A DNA stretch of 64,000 nucleotides, taken from the NCBI GenBank assembly GCA_016213105.1, contig JACRBN010000025.1, positions 542,645 to 606,644 of the forward strand. Direction: 5' to 3'. The translations under genes were made by a program, and so were the position numbers. The notes beneath the pieces are model-generated. The model worked only from the letters and a program-made list of their open reading frames with translations. It made no database searches and was not told where the DNA came from. The number at the start of each line of letters is the position of its first letter. The stretch's first letter is position 1. Shown here in pieces: positions 1 to 8,854 of this stretch. The stretch comes from Chloroflexota bacterium. GTDB taxonomy: Bacteria; Chloroflexota; Anaerolineae; Anaerolineales; Villigracilaceae.

Positions 1-1064
1 AGGAAATTACCTTCTTCGTCAACGGCCGCTGGGTGCAGGAGATGGCCTTGAACACGGCCGTCATCCAGGCCTATCACACCCTGCTGATGGTGGGACGCTA
101 CCCGCTCACGGCGCTCTTCCTGGAGATGTCTCCCGAAGACGTGGACGTGAACGTACATCCCGCCAAGGCCGAGGTGCGCTTCAAGAGTCAGGATCGCGTC
201 TTCAGCTTCGTCCAGCGTGCGGTGCGCCGCGCCTTATTGGCCTACACGCCCATCCCATCCGTGGCGCCGACCACGCTGTGGGGCGGACGCCCGTCCGAGC
301 CGCGCGAGATCGGGCTGGATTGGACGATGGCGGGGCAGGCTGGAAGTCAAATGTCAAATGTCGAAGGTCCCGTTCCACTCGATGAATCCGCTCCTCCACC
401 GACATCCGACCCTTCGTCAGGCTCAGGGCAGGCACTTCGACCTTCGACTGCCCAATCAGGTTCAGTGCCAGCTTTCAACCTGCCACTCTTAAGACTTATC
501 GGCCAGATCGGATCGGCCTACCTCGTGGCCGAAGGTCCCGACGGGTTATACCTGATCGACCAGCACGCCGCGCATGAAAGGGTGTTATTCGAGAAATTGA
601 TGGTTCAGCACGAAATGAAAAGCATCCCCTCGCAGTCGCTGTTGACTCCCGCCGTGGTGCATCTGCCGCCTGCGCAGGCCAAACTGCTCGAAGGCCAGTT
701 GGACATCCTGAATCATTTCGGCTTCGAGGTGGAACTCTTCGGCGCAAACGCCTTCCAGGTGCGCGCCATGCCGACCATCTTCCGCGGCAGCGACCCGTCG
801 CTGGCGTTGCGCGCGCTGGTCGAGGATTTCGAAGAGGACGAGACGCCGCTCCAGGCCGAAGTGGAGGCGAAACTGGCAGGACGCGTGTGCAAGCGGCTGG
901 CCGTCAAGGCGGGGCAGACCCTGACCCCCGAGGAGCAGCGCGCCCTGCTGAACGATCTCGAGTCCTGCGAATCGCCGCGCACCTGTCCGCACGGCCGGCC
1001 GACGATGATTCATCTGTCCGTGGATATGCTCGAACGCCAGTTTGGGAGGAAAGGTCCGCGCTAG
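1..1064 (+). CDS. mutL: DNA mismatch repair protein MutL, C-terminal part (5' end outside window)
   Basis: The frame is open from base 3 and the N-terminal ATPase core lies upstream of the window. The first ~75 residues match the end of the MutL transducer domain (NGRWVQE, VDVNVHPAKAEVRF). A ~90-residue low-conservation linker follows, then the dimerisation/endonuclease domain. That domain holds the DQHAAHERVLFE motif, which is the DQHA(X)2E(X)4E metal-binding endonuclease signature, plus CKRLAVKAG and CPHGRP. This is therefore a nicking-type MutL, as in bacteria that lack MutH. The linker contains an embedded repeat-like stretch at 405-470 (see findings). The gene ends just before a bidirectional terminator. 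Confidence 0.95.
   Translation, partial: EITFFVNGRWVQEMALNTAVIQAYHTLLMVGRYPLTALFLEMSPEDVDVNVHPAKAEVRFKSQDRVFSFVQRAVRRALLAYTPIPSVAPTTLWGGRPSEPREIGLDWTMAGQAGSQMSNVEGPVPLDESAPPPTSDPSSGSGQALRPSTAQSGSVPAFNLPLLRLIGQIGSAYLVAEGPDGLYLIDQHAAHERVLFEKLMVQHEMKSIPSQSLLTPAVVHLPPAQAKLLEGQLDILNHFGFEVELFGANAFQVRAMPTIFRGSDPSLALRALVEDFEEDETPLQAEVEAKLAGRVCKRLAVKAGQTLTPEEQRALLNDLESCESPRTCPHGRPTMIHLSVDMLERQFGRKGPR
405..470 (+). repeat. Dispersed 'CTTCGTCAGGCTCAGGGC'-type repeat inside the mutL linker
   Basis: The bases resemble the family seen intergenically at 51738-51824 and 63037-63095 (CCTTCGACTNCGCTCAGGGC-like). Here the repeat is translated in frame as part of the flexible linker between the MutL N- and C-terminal domains. 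Confidence 0.5.
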
Positions 1065-1088
1065 CCGCCCCCATTTTCGAACGCAAAA

Positions 1089-1126
1089 AAAGACGCCACC
1101 TCGCGAGGTGGCGTCTTTCGTTTTTT
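1089..1126. terminator. Bidirectional intrinsic terminator
   Basis: A perfect 15-bp inverted repeat (1089-1103 / 1104-1118, arm AAAGACGCCACCTCG) is flanked by A-rich sequence on the left and T-rich sequence on the right. It sits between the convergent mutL and histidine kinase genes. Confidence 0.9.
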
Positions 1127-2333
1127 ATAGCTTGTTTGGCTGGGTCTTGTTGCCGCGCGACAAGTGGATCGTAAACATGGTGCCGATGCCCGGCTTGCTC
1201 TTGACCTCGATGCGCCCGCCGTGGCCATGCACGATCTGTTTGCAGATCGAGAGTCCCAGCCCCGTGCCGGAGGCCTTGTTCTCGTGTTCGCGCACGCGGT
1301 AGAACTTTTCGAAGAGATGCGGCAGGGCCTGCTCGGGAATGCCCATGCCTGTGTCCTGGACGGTGATGCAGATTTCGTTGTCCACCGCCTCGGCGCGCAG
1401 CATGACCGACCCGTTGGGACGGTTGTACTTGATGGCGTTGCTCAACAGGTTCAGCAGCACCTGCTTGATCTTATCGCGGTCGGCTTCGAGGATGGGCAGG
1501 CCCTCAGGCGACTCCACGCGCACCTGGATATGCTCCTCGTCCGCCTTGGACGACATCACATCCTTGCACTCGTAGAGCAGGTCGGCCAGGCTGAAGGAGG
1601 ACTTGCGGAACTGCACGCGGCCCGACTCCAGGCGCGCCAAATCCAGGAAGGAGGAGGCCAGCGCGTTGAGGCGCAGCGTCTCATTGTGGATGCTGTTGAC
1701 GATCTGGTCGCGCTGGTCCTGCGACATCTCGGGACGCAACAGCAGGTAGGTGGCGGTGCTGAGCGAGGCCAGCGGCGTGCGCAGCTCGTGGACAAACTCG
1801 GAGATCAGGTCCGATTGCTGAAAGAGGCGCGCGTTCTCGATGGCTACAGCCGCCTGCGCTCCCAGCACCAGCAGCAGGGACTCGTCCGCGTCGGTGAACT
1901 TGCCGCCGTATTTGTTGAGTGCCTCCAGCACGCCGACGATCTTGTTCTTGGTGATCAACGGCACGCCCAGCATGGATTCGGTGGTGAAGCCGGTGGACTG
2001 CTCGATGTCGCTGTAGAAGCGCGGATCCTCGTGCACGTTGGTGACGCGCACCGACTTGCGGATGGTCACGATCCAGCCGGCGATGCTCTTGTCGAGCGGC
2101 ACGACCAGCCCGCGGCGGGTGGGCTCGTCGATGTTGGTAGCCACCTGGAAGTAGAGCCGCCGCGCAGCATCATCGTAGAGCAGGATCGAGGCGGCTTCCG
2201 CCCCGCTCACCTCCGCCGCGGCGTGGACGATGCGTGAAAGTAAAATGTCCAGGTCGAGGGTGGAGGCGAGATCACGCGCGATGTCGATCAATCGGCGGTA
2301 TCCGTCGAGTCTTTCGGTCTTTATTTCAGCCAT
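1125..2333 (-). CDS. GAF-domain sensor histidine kinase (cytosolic)
   Basis: 402 aa from the ATG at 2333; a longer in-frame start exists but would reach further into the upstream sir2 gene. No membrane segment is visible, so this is a soluble kinase. A GAF domain occupies about residues 20-165. HisKA follows with H-box SEFVHELRTPLASL (phospho-acceptor near H182). The HATPase domain shows the N box (LLNLLSNAIKYNR), G1 (DTGMGIP), F box (LFEKFYR) and G2 (GTGLGLSIC). Its start overlaps the sir2 stop by 8 bases, indicating translational coupling. It is the last gene of a receiver-ATPase / sir2 / kinase operon, so the receiver at 3102-4265 is a plausible partner. Confidence 0.9.
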   Translation of the reverse strand: MAEIKTERLDGYRRLIDIARDLASTLDLDILLSRIVHAAAEVSGAEAASILLYDDAARRLYFQVATNIDEPTRRGLVVPLDKSIAGWIVTIRKSVRVTNVHEDPRFYSDIEQSTGFTTESMLGVPLITKNKIVGVLEALNKYGGKFTDADESLLLVLGAQAAVAIENARLFQQSDLISEFVHELRTPLASLSTATYLLLRPEMSQDQRDQIVNSIHNETLRLNALASSFLDLARLESGRVQFRKSSFSLADLLYECKDVMSSKADEEHIQVRVESPEGLPILEADRDKIKQVLLNLLSNAIKYNRPNGSVMLRAEAVDNEICITVQDTGMGIPEQALPHLFEKFYRVREHENKASGTGLGLSICKQIVHGHGGRIEVKSKPGIGTMFTIHLSRGNKTQPNKL

Positions 2334-3105
2334 GAAGGGTTTTCTCCGCAATGGCAGGCAGAATACTGGCGGCATCCTCCCCGATGGTCACATCCGCGCG
2401 CACATTCAGATAGGTGGGTGTATTGTTGAGAATGATCAGGTGGGCGCCGCGATCCAATGCCTGGATGGGCAGTCCGGCCACCGGCAGGACCTCCAGCGAG
2501 GAACCGACCACCATCATCAGGTCACATTGGCGCGCTTCGCGCTGAGCTTCGTACCAGGCTTTCTGCGGCAGCTGCTCGCCGAACAGGATCACATCGGGTT
2601 TCAACAGCGCGCCGCAAAATGGGCAGTGCGGAATGACGCCCTGTTCGGCAAACGGTTTTAAATACGGAGCGGACTCGACCTGCCGAAAACATTGCGTGCA
2701 GGACAGAGTCCGCATGGTGCCGTGCATTTCGATCACCCGCTTCGAGCCGGCCTTCTGGTGCAGGACATCGATGTTCTGGGTGATGACGGCCTGAAGGCGT
2801 CCCGCCGCTTCCAACTCGGCCAGCGCAAGGTGGGCAGGGTTGGGGTAGGCATTGAATATCTGGCTGGCCAGCGGGCGAAACCATTGGAAGAAGCGCTCGG
2901 GGGCCGTGCGAAAAGTCCCCAGGGAGGCCACCTCCATCGGCTCGTCGCGCGACCACAGTCCCTTGCCCTCTGAGCGAAAATCGGGAATGCCCGAAGGCGT
3001 GGAAAGGCCCGCACCGGTGAGAACCACCGCTCGTTTGGCGCCACGGAACAGGGCGGCCGCGAACTCAATGGCGGACTGAGTCTGACTGGAGAAAGCCAGA
3101 GTCAT
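2326..3105 (-). CDS. Sir2-family NAD-dependent protein deacylase
   Basis: 259 aa, a normal length for a bacterial sirtuin. The NAD-binding motif GAGLSTPSGIPDFR lies at about residues 31-44, TQNID at 109-113 and the catalytic His at about 128 (EMHGT). A zinc-binding Cys4 set is complete (C136, C139, C161, C164), followed by the GSSLEV and NNTPT segments of the Rossmann core. It should remove acetyl or related acyl groups from lysines using NAD. It overlaps the upstream receiver-ATPase gene by ATGA (3102-3105) and the downstream kinase by 8 bases. Placement between two signalling genes is unusual and suggests co-expression with the two-component system. Confidence 0.93.
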   Translation of the reverse strand: MTLAFSSQTQSAIEFAAALFRGAKRAVVLTGAGLSTPSGIPDFRSEGKGLWSRDEPMEVASLGTFRTAPERFFQWFRPLASQIFNAYPNPAHLALAELEAAGRLQAVITQNIDVLHQKAGSKRVIEMHGTMRTLSCTQCFRQVESAPYLKPFAEQGVIPHCPFCGALLKPDVILFGEQLPQKAWYEAQREARQCDLMMVVGSSLEVLPVAGLPIQALDRGAHLIILNNTPTYLNVRADVTIGEDAASILPAIAEKTLHG

Positions 3106-4265
3106 CGCGCCTTTTCGCGCTCCATAACCTGGTCAGCAAATTTGAGGAATTGCTGGGAAGTAACGTTCGTTGGCTGGCAGACCACGGACGGAGTCTGGTT
3201 GCGGGCTGCCTGAAAGAACAACTCGGGCGCGGGCGTCAGCGTGATGGCGATGGAGTGGTTGAGCTTTTCCTGCACCTGCGTCCACGGCATCTGCGTCTCC
3301 GAACGAACGCGATTGTTCAGCACGGCGACGATGGCCTTGCGGTCGATCCCGAGCGCGGAAATCTCGTCGATCAGGATCTTGGAATGATGGATCGAATTCG
3401 GAACGCCCTCCACCACCACGATGCGTTCAGAGCACATCGGCAGGATCTTCTGCACGAAGGGCGGCAGGCCGGTTCCCAGGTCCAAAACGATGAAGCGGGA
3501 GAGTGAGGCCAGGCGCGAAACCAGGGCCTCGTAATTGTTAACCTGCGAGGTCAAATTCACATCGCGCGGGCTCTCGGTTGCGGCCAGTAATTTGATGCCC
3601 GAGACGTGCGGGACGAGGGCGGCCGCGACCTTTTCACGCGTGATCTCCACAAGCGAACCGGAGATGAGGTCATTCAACTCCTTGCCGCCGGTCAAGCCCA
3701 GGTCGAGGCCAAGCGTTCCGCGACCGGGCGTCAGCTCGGCCAGGATCACGTCCACCTGGGCGCGGCTGGAAATTCCCGCCGCCAGGTTGGCCGCCACGGA
3801 GGTGACTCCCAGGCCGCCGCGCGCGGAAAGCACCCCGATCACGTATCCGCGCTGCTCCTGCCCCGTCGTGGCGGTCTGTGGAGCGGTCTTCTTGTCGGAG
3901 CGCGCCAGCAGGGCGCGCACGTGCGCTTGCAATTCGGAGGGATGGGTGGGCTTGGTCAGGTAATCATCCGCGCCGACCTCGAAGCCGGTCACCTTGTCGT
4001 CCAACTGGGTCTTGGCGGTAAACATCAGGATCGGGACCGTGGCCGTGGCGGGGTTCTTCCGCAGGCGGCGCGTGACCTCGTACCCGTCCATGTCCGGCAT
4101 CATCACATCCAACAGAATCAGGTCGGGGTTTTCCACGAACGCCTGCGAGAGCCCCTGTTCACCGTTCGTGGCGGCGACGATGTTGTAGCCTTGACGCTGC
4201 AACATCAACCCAACCAAACGCAGAGTATCCAGATCATCATCAATAATCAATATTTTTTCGGCCAT
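3102..4265 (-). CDS. Response-regulator receiver fused to a CpaE/TadZ-like MinD-type ATPase domain
   Basis: 387 aa. Residues 1-120 are a complete receiver domain (acidic pocket IIDDD, phospho-acceptor D53 in LLDVMMPDMDG, K105). A short linker leads to a MinD/ParA-like domain from about residue 140. The Walker A position reads SARGGLGVTS at about 147-156, so the signature lysine of GKT/S is replaced by Val. Degenerate Walker A motifs are known in CpaE/TadZ pilus-localisation proteins, so this probably acts as a phosphorylation-responsive localisation or partner protein rather than an efficient ATPase. It is the first gene of the operon with sir2 and a GAF kinase. No pilus genes are visible nearby. 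Confidence 0.85.
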   Translation of the reverse strand: MAEKILIIDDDLDTLRLVGLMLQRQGYNIVAATNGEQGLSQAFVENPDLILLDVMMPDMDGYEVTRRLRKNPATATVPILMFTAKTQLDDKVTGFEVGADDYLTKPTHPSELQAHVRALLARSDKKTAPQTATTGQEQRGYVIGVLSARGGLGVTSVAANLAAGISSRAQVDVILAELTPGRGTLGLDLGLTGGKELNDLISGSLVEITREKVAAALVPHVSGIKLLAATESPRDVNLTSQVNNYEALVSRLASLSRFIVLDLGTGLPPFVQKILPMCSERIVVVEGVPNSIHHSKILIDEISALGIDRKAIVAVLNNRVRSETQMPWTQVQEKLNHSIAITLTPAPELFFQAARNQTPSVVCQPTNVTSQQFLKFADQVMEREKAR

Positions 4266-4375
4266 GGCGTTTCTATCCTTGGGTAAAGTCTAGCACAAAC
4301 AACCATTTCGGGCAAGCATTTGAGTTTTTTGCATGGATAAGGTCGTCTTTGGCAGATTGGGCTGGCTGCCAGGGA

Positions 4376-4406
4376 TAAAAAATCAGCCTCCGTACTGGAG
4401 GCTGAT
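4376..4406 (-). terminator. Intrinsic terminator of the propeller kinase / LuxR regulator operon
   Basis: Stem ATCAGCCTCC/GGAGGCTGAT (4382-4391 / 4397-4406) with a 5-nt loop. On the minus strand a run of T follows directly downstream of the regulator stop codon. Confidence 0.85.
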
Positions 4407-4410
4407 CCCG

Positions 4411-5088
4411 TTATTTTCCGCGCGGCTCGCGTTGGACGATGCCGCTTTGCCAGGCGTAGACGGCCACCTGGGTGCGGTCGGCCAGGTGCAGCTTGCTCAG
4501 GATGTTGCTGACATGGCCCTTGACCGTGTTTTCGCTGATGACCAGCTTCTCGGCGATCTGACTGTTGGTCATGCCGTTGGCGATCAACTTGAGCACGTCC
4601 AATTCGCGGTCGGTGAGTTCGGTAAAGAGCGGCTGCTCCTCGTTGTTCTCCCCGCGGATGTTTTCCAGCACGCGCGCCGCCACACGCGGGTGCAGGGTCA
4701 CCTCCCCTTGCAGGGCGCGGTGCAGCACCTCGACCAGCTTGTCCATCTTCATATCCTTGAGGATGTAGGCGATGGCGCCCGCCTTGAGCGCGGGGAAGAT
4801 ATGCACATCCTCATGGTAGGAGGTCAGCACCACCACCTGGGTGCGCGGGCTGATCTGCTTGATGCGGCGCGTGGCCTCCACCCCGTCCATACCCGGCATG
4901 ATCAGGTCGAGCAGGACGATGTCGGGGATCAACTCGGCCACCATGCTGATGGCCTCCTCGCCGGAGACCGCCTCGCCGATCACGTTGAATTCGGGCAGGG
5001 TGCCCAGATAGGCGCGGATGCCGTTCCGAACGACCTCGTGGTCGTCCACGATCAGGATGCTCATGGGGGTCAACATGGGATTGGTCAT
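4411..5088 (-). CDS. NarL/FixJ-family response regulator (receiver + LuxR HTH)
   Basis: 225 aa. The receiver has acidic residues DD15-16, phospho-acceptor D61 (LLDLIMPGMDG) and K109-like (LKDMKMDK). A C-terminal LuxR-type HTH spans about residues 150-215 (LTDRELDVLKLIANGMTNSQIAEKLVISENTVKGHVSNILSKL). Its ATG overlaps the stop of the upstream propeller sensor kinase as ATGA (5085-5088), so the two are a translationally coupled cognate pair. HisKA_3-type kinases typically signal to this regulator family. Targets cannot be read from the window. Confidence 0.95.
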   Translation of the reverse strand: MTNPMLTPMSILIVDDHEVVRNGIRAYLGTLPEFNVIGEAVSGEEAISMVAELIPDIVLLDLIMPGMDGVEATRRIKQISPRTQVVVLTSYHEDVHIFPALKAGAIAYILKDMKMDKLVEVLHRALQGEVTLHPRVAARVLENIRGENNEEQPLFTELTDRELDVLKLIANGMTNSQIAEKLVISENTVKGHVSNILSKLHLADRTQVAVYAWQSGIVQREPRGK

Positions 5089-8000
5089 GGTTGTACACTC
5101 TCCATCTCTGCCACTTCGGGGATCTTGATGGGAACCTGGATCAGGACACGCGTGCCCTGCCCGGGTTCGCTTTGGATTTGCAGGCTGCCGCGGATGCTGG
5201 CCGCCCGTTCACGGATGGAACGCAGGCCCATGCCGCGGATTTTCTGGTTGACGTCGAAGCCCTGGCCGTTATCCTCGACCGCTACTTCGAGCAGGTCGGC
5301 GCGATAGACGAGGGAGATCTCCACCCGCGTGGCGTGGCTGTGGCGGGCAATATTGGCCAGGGTTTCCTGAATGATACGATAGATCGACTGTTCCGTGCCC
5401 AACTCCAGCGGATGCTCGTTGCGAATGACGAGATTGACCGGGATGTCGTTGCGATTTTCCCATTCGAAGATGTACTCGCGCAGGGTGGTGGGCAGGCCCT
5501 TCTCCTGCAAGGCAATCGGATAGATTTCCTGGATGAGGAAGGTCAACTCCTGAATGACTTCGTAAACGAGATTCTCGGCTTCGTTCAGGTGCGAGCGGGC
5601 GCTGGTTGGGCTGAGATGACTCAGAATGCCATTGGCCGTGCCGAGCTGGGCCAGGGCGGCGAAGGCCTTCTGCTTGGCGCTGTCGTGCAGGTCGCGCGCC
5701 AGGCGGTTGCGCTCCTCCATGACCGCCAAATCCTTGGTCTGCTCGAAGAGCTGCATGTTGGCAATGGACAGCGACGCGCGCTGGACCAGGGCCGTGAACA
5801 GGCGCACGATGTCCTCGTTGATGGCGCCCGGACGGGTGAAGCCCACGTTGAAGACGCCAACCGTATGCGTGTCGACCTTGATCGGCAGATGCACAAAGGA
5901 TTGGATGCCTTCTTCGAGGATGGCCGCGCGAACATCGGGGCGCAACTCCGCCGGGTCGATCTCGGGCGCGATGACCGGCTCGCCCGTCGCGAACACCTGC
6001 CCCACCATGCCCTCGCCTTTGGCAAAATGCAGGACCGACAACGTCCTGGCGCTGAACCCGTGGCTGACGCGCGGCAGGGCCAGCGACTTTTCCTCGTTCC
6101 AGACGAAGACCACGCTGCGGTCGGCCTTCAGGCTGTCGGTGGAGACATCCACCAGGGTGCGGCAGACCTGATTGAAGCTGACCGTGCGCAGGATCCTTTC
6201 GTCAGCCTCGTAGAGGGTCTCGATTTCGAGTGTGCGCTTTTCGAGATCGTGGGTGCGCGAACGCACCAGGTTGGCCAGTTCCCGGTTGCGGCGCTGGACG
6301 GCATCCAGCCGGAAGCGGTACCCGCCCGCGAGGGCCAGGCCCACCACGATCACAGCCAGGATGCGGAACCAGGTTGTCTCCCAGAAGGGCGGCACGACCG
6401 TCACCTGGATGCGCAGGGGCGTGTCGCTCCAGACGCCGTCGCTGTTGGAGCCGTTGAGCAGCAGGGTGTAGGTGCCGCCCGACAGGTTGGTATAGCGGCC
6501 GTTGCGGCGCGTGCCGATATAGTTCCAGGTGGTGTCGAAGTTTTCGAGCATGTAGGCGTACTGGTTGTGATTCGGCTGTCCAAAGGCCAGCGCGGCAAAC
6601 TCGAATTCGAAGCCATTCTGCGGCCAGGTCAGGGTGATGGAGCGGGTGTATTGAACCTGCTGGTCGGTCTGGATGGGCTGTCCATCCTGCGTGATGGAGG
6701 TCAGCGTCACCGAGGGAACGTACAGGCTGTCTTCGATCTGCAGGGGGCGGAAGGAATTGACGCCATTGATGCCGCCGAAATACATCTCGCCGCGCGGACT
6801 GAGGGCATAGGCGCTCATGTTGAATTCATTGCTTTGCAAGCCGTCGCTGGTGGTGAACGTGCGGAAGGTTTCCGTCTGGCGGTCGTAGCGTACCAGGCCG
6901 TTGTTGGTGCTCATCCACAGGTCGCCGGCGTCATCTTCGAGAATGCCGTAAATGACGTTGCTGGGCAGGCCGTCCTTTTCGGTGTAATGCACAAAGTTGT
7001 CGGTCCCGGGCACGTAACGGTCCAACCCGCCGCCGCCCGTGCCGATCCACAGGATGCCCTCGCGATCCTCGAAGAGGGCAAAGACCGTGTCGTTGCTCAA
7101 ACTGGTGGAATCCTTGGGGTCGTTGAAATAACTAATAAAGCCTTCGGCGCGGCTGTTGAGACGATGCAGGCCGCCGCCAAATGTCCCAATCCACAAATGG
7201 TTGCCGCCGTCCTTGAGGATGGAAACCACCTGGTTGTCCTCATCCACGGAGTTGGGGATATAGTGGATGAAGGTCCCGGTCTGCGGCTCGAATTGGTCAA
7301 GCCCGCGGCCGGTGCCCACCCACAAAATGCCTTCATTGTCCTCGTACAACATGTAGACCGGCAGGCCGGAGAGGCCGAAATCCTCGTCGCGGACGGACGG
7401 GTAATAATGCCTGAAATTGCCGGTGCTGATGTCGAGGCGGTCGAGCGCGCGCGAGGTTCCCACCCATACCGTCCCGCTCGAATCGGTCAGGACCGAGTAA
7501 ACCTCGTCGCTGCTCAGGCTGTTGGGATTTTGCGGGTCGTGACGGTAATGCACGAAACGTGAGGTGATGGGGTTGAAGCGATTCAGGCCTGCGCCGTAGG
7601 TGCCGATCCAGACCATGCCGCGCAAATCCACGTGAATGGGAAATACCACGTTGCTGCTCAGGCTGTTGGGGTCACCGGGGTCATTGCGGTAATAAGTGAA
7701 GCGGTCCTGCTGGCGGTTGTATTTGTTCAATCCGCCGCTGTAGGTGCCCACCCACAACACGCCGCTATTGTCCTCGAAAATACTCATAATGGAATTGCTG
7801 CTCAAGCTGTTGATGTTGGCGGGCTGGTTGCGGTAATGCACGAAGCGGTCGTTGCGGGCATTGTAGAAATCCAGGCCGGCTTCGGTCCCCACCCACAGGC
7901 CGCCATTGTGATCGCGGAACAGACTGAGGATCACATCCGCGCCGATGCTGTAGGCGTTTTTTTCGTCGTGCTCGTAGCGTTTGAAGACACCCGTGGCGCG

Positions 8001-8840
8001 GTCGATGCTGGTCAGGCCGTCATTGGTGCCGATCCACAGGTTGCCCCCGGCATCTTCCATAATGGCCGTGATTCGGTTGTTGGTCAGGGTGGCGTCATCG
8101 TCGGAACTGTGCTTGAAGACCTGGATGTTTCCATTCTCGGGATCATAGCGATTGAGACCGTCGGGGGTGCCAATCCACAACACGCCGTTGATATCCTCAT
8201 ACAGGGTCGTGATGCGGTTGCTGGTCAGTCCGTCCGACGGGGTCACGTGAATGAAGGCTCCATCCGACGGGTCGTAACGATCCAGCCCGCCCTGGGACCC
8301 GACCCACAGGACGCCGCGGCTGTCATACAGCAGGGAGGTAATGCGGTTGTCGCTCAGACTGGATTTTTGTTCCGGGTCGCGCCGATAGGTGGTGAACTGG
8401 CCCAGGCGCGGATCGAAACGGTTGAGGCCTCCCTGGCGGGTGCCCACCCACAGGTTCCCGCTGCTGTCCTCGGCCAGGGCCGTCACCCAACGGTCGCTGA
8501 TGGAGTTGGGATTATCCACATCGGGACGGTAGACTGTAAAGAAGTAACCATCATAGCGGTTCAGGCCGTCCTGGGTGCCAAACCAGAGGAAGCCCTGGGA
8601 GTCCTGGAATATGACGGTGACCGTGTTCTGGGAGAGTCCCTGCTCGATCCCAATCCGCTCGAAGCGGATCGAGGGGTTGTAGCGGCTGCTTTGCAGGAAG
8701 GAGGCGCCCGCTCCCGTTTGGGCGATTGCCGTGGGACTGGGTGTCGGCTTGGGGAGCGGGGGCGGCACTCCGCACGAAGACAGCGCCAGCGTGAGGGCGA
8801 TCAAGGCAAACAGGGGGACGGTTAAAAGGCGGGCTTTCAT
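5085..8840 (-). CDS. Surface-anchored two-component propeller sensor histidine kinase (HisKA_3)
   Basis: 1251 aa from the ATG at 8840; the upstream TTG at 8849 overlaps the -10 box and is unlikely. A lipoprotein-like N-terminus (LALSSC at about residue 24) and Thr/Pro-rich stretch lead into about twelve Reg_prop blades (repeats of the form DSSGxLWVGTxxGLNRYDP) to about residue 690. A Y_Y_Y domain, one membrane helix at about 800-825, a GAF-like domain, the HisKA_3 phospho-acceptor box RLARDLHDSAKQ (H at about 1052) and HATPase (DNGQGFD, GMGLRSIRER) follow. This resembles the Bacteroidetes hybrid sensors for extracellular substrates but lacks a fused receiver; its regulator is the next gene. 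A lipobox on a protein that also spans the membrane is odd, and the first helix could instead be an uncleaved anchor. Confidence 0.93.
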   Translation of the reverse strand: MKARLLTVPLFALIALTLALSSCGVPPPLPKPTPSPTAIAQTGAGASFLQSSRYNPSIRFERIGIEQGLSQNTVTVIFQDSQGFLWFGTQDGLNRYDGYFFTVYRPDVDNPNSISDRWVTALAEDSSGNLWVGTRQGGLNRFDPRLGQFTTYRRDPEQKSSLSDNRITSLLYDSRGVLWVGSQGGLDRYDPSDGAFIHVTPSDGLTSNRITTLYEDINGVLWIGTPDGLNRYDPENGNIQVFKHSSDDDATLTNNRITAIMEDAGGNLWIGTNDGLTSIDRATGVFKRYEHDEKNAYSIGADVILSLFRDHNGGLWVGTEAGLDFYNARNDRFVHYRNQPANINSLSSNSIMSIFEDNSGVLWVGTYSGGLNKYNRQQDRFTYYRNDPGDPNSLSSNVVFPIHVDLRGMVWIGTYGAGLNRFNPITSRFVHYRHDPQNPNSLSSDEVYSVLTDSSGTVWVGTSRALDRLDISTGNFRHYYPSVRDEDFGLSGLPVYMLYEDNEGILWVGTGRGLDQFEPQTGTFIHYIPNSVDEDNQVVSILKDGGNHLWIGTFGGGLHRLNSRAEGFISYFNDPKDSTSLSNDTVFALFEDREGILWIGTGGGGLDRYVPGTDNFVHYTEKDGLPSNVIYGILEDDAGDLWMSTNNGLVRYDRQTETFRTFTTSDGLQSNEFNMSAYALSPRGEMYFGGINGVNSFRPLQIEDSLYVPSVTLTSITQDGQPIQTDQQVQYTRSITLTWPQNGFEFEFAALAFGQPNHNQYAYMLENFDTTWNYIGTRRNGRYTNLSGGTYTLLLNGSNSDGVWSDTPLRIQVTVVPPFWETTWFRILAVIVVGLALAGGYRFRLDAVQRRNRELANLVRSRTHDLEKRTLEIETLYEADERILRTVSFNQVCRTLVDVSTDSLKADRSVVFVWNEEKSLALPRVSHGFSARTLSVLHFAKGEGMVGQVFATGEPVIAPEIDPAELRPDVRAAILEEGIQSFVHLPIKVDTHTVGVFNVGFTRPGAINEDIVRLFTALVQRASLSIANMQLFEQTKDLAVMEERNRLARDLHDSAKQKAFAALAQLGTANGILSHLSPTSARSHLNEAENLVYEVIQELTFLIQEIYPIALQEKGLPTTLREYIFEWENRNDIPVNLVIRNEHPLELGTEQSIYRIIQETLANIARHSHATRVEISLVYRADLLEVAVEDNGQGFDVNQKIRGMGLRSIRERAASIRGSLQIQSEPGQGTRVLIQVPIKIPEVAEMESVQP

Positions 8841-8848
8841 TCGATCCA

Positions 8849-8854
8849 ATTATA
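8849..8854 (-). promoter_or_regulatory. -10 box (TATAAT) of the propeller kinase gene; probable leaderless start
   Basis: Reading the minus strand, TATAAT ends 8 nt before the ATG at 8840, so transcription should begin at or next to the start codon. No Shine-Dalgarno sequence is visible and no good -35 box was found. Confidence 0.5.

Noticed and set aside
5091..7562. 823-residue plus-strand open frame opposite the propeller kinase
   Set aside because: It is antisense to a protein with clear propeller, GAF and kinase motifs; long opposite-strand frames are expected in GC-rich DNA. It has no recognisable motif and no RBS.
5600..8800. Regularly spaced repeats on the minus strand near 6.7-8.6 kb, at first reminiscent of a repeat array or CRISPR
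   Set aside because: They are the degenerate ~120-150-base coding repeats of the Reg_prop blades and keep the reading frame; there are no identical repeats with unique spacers.
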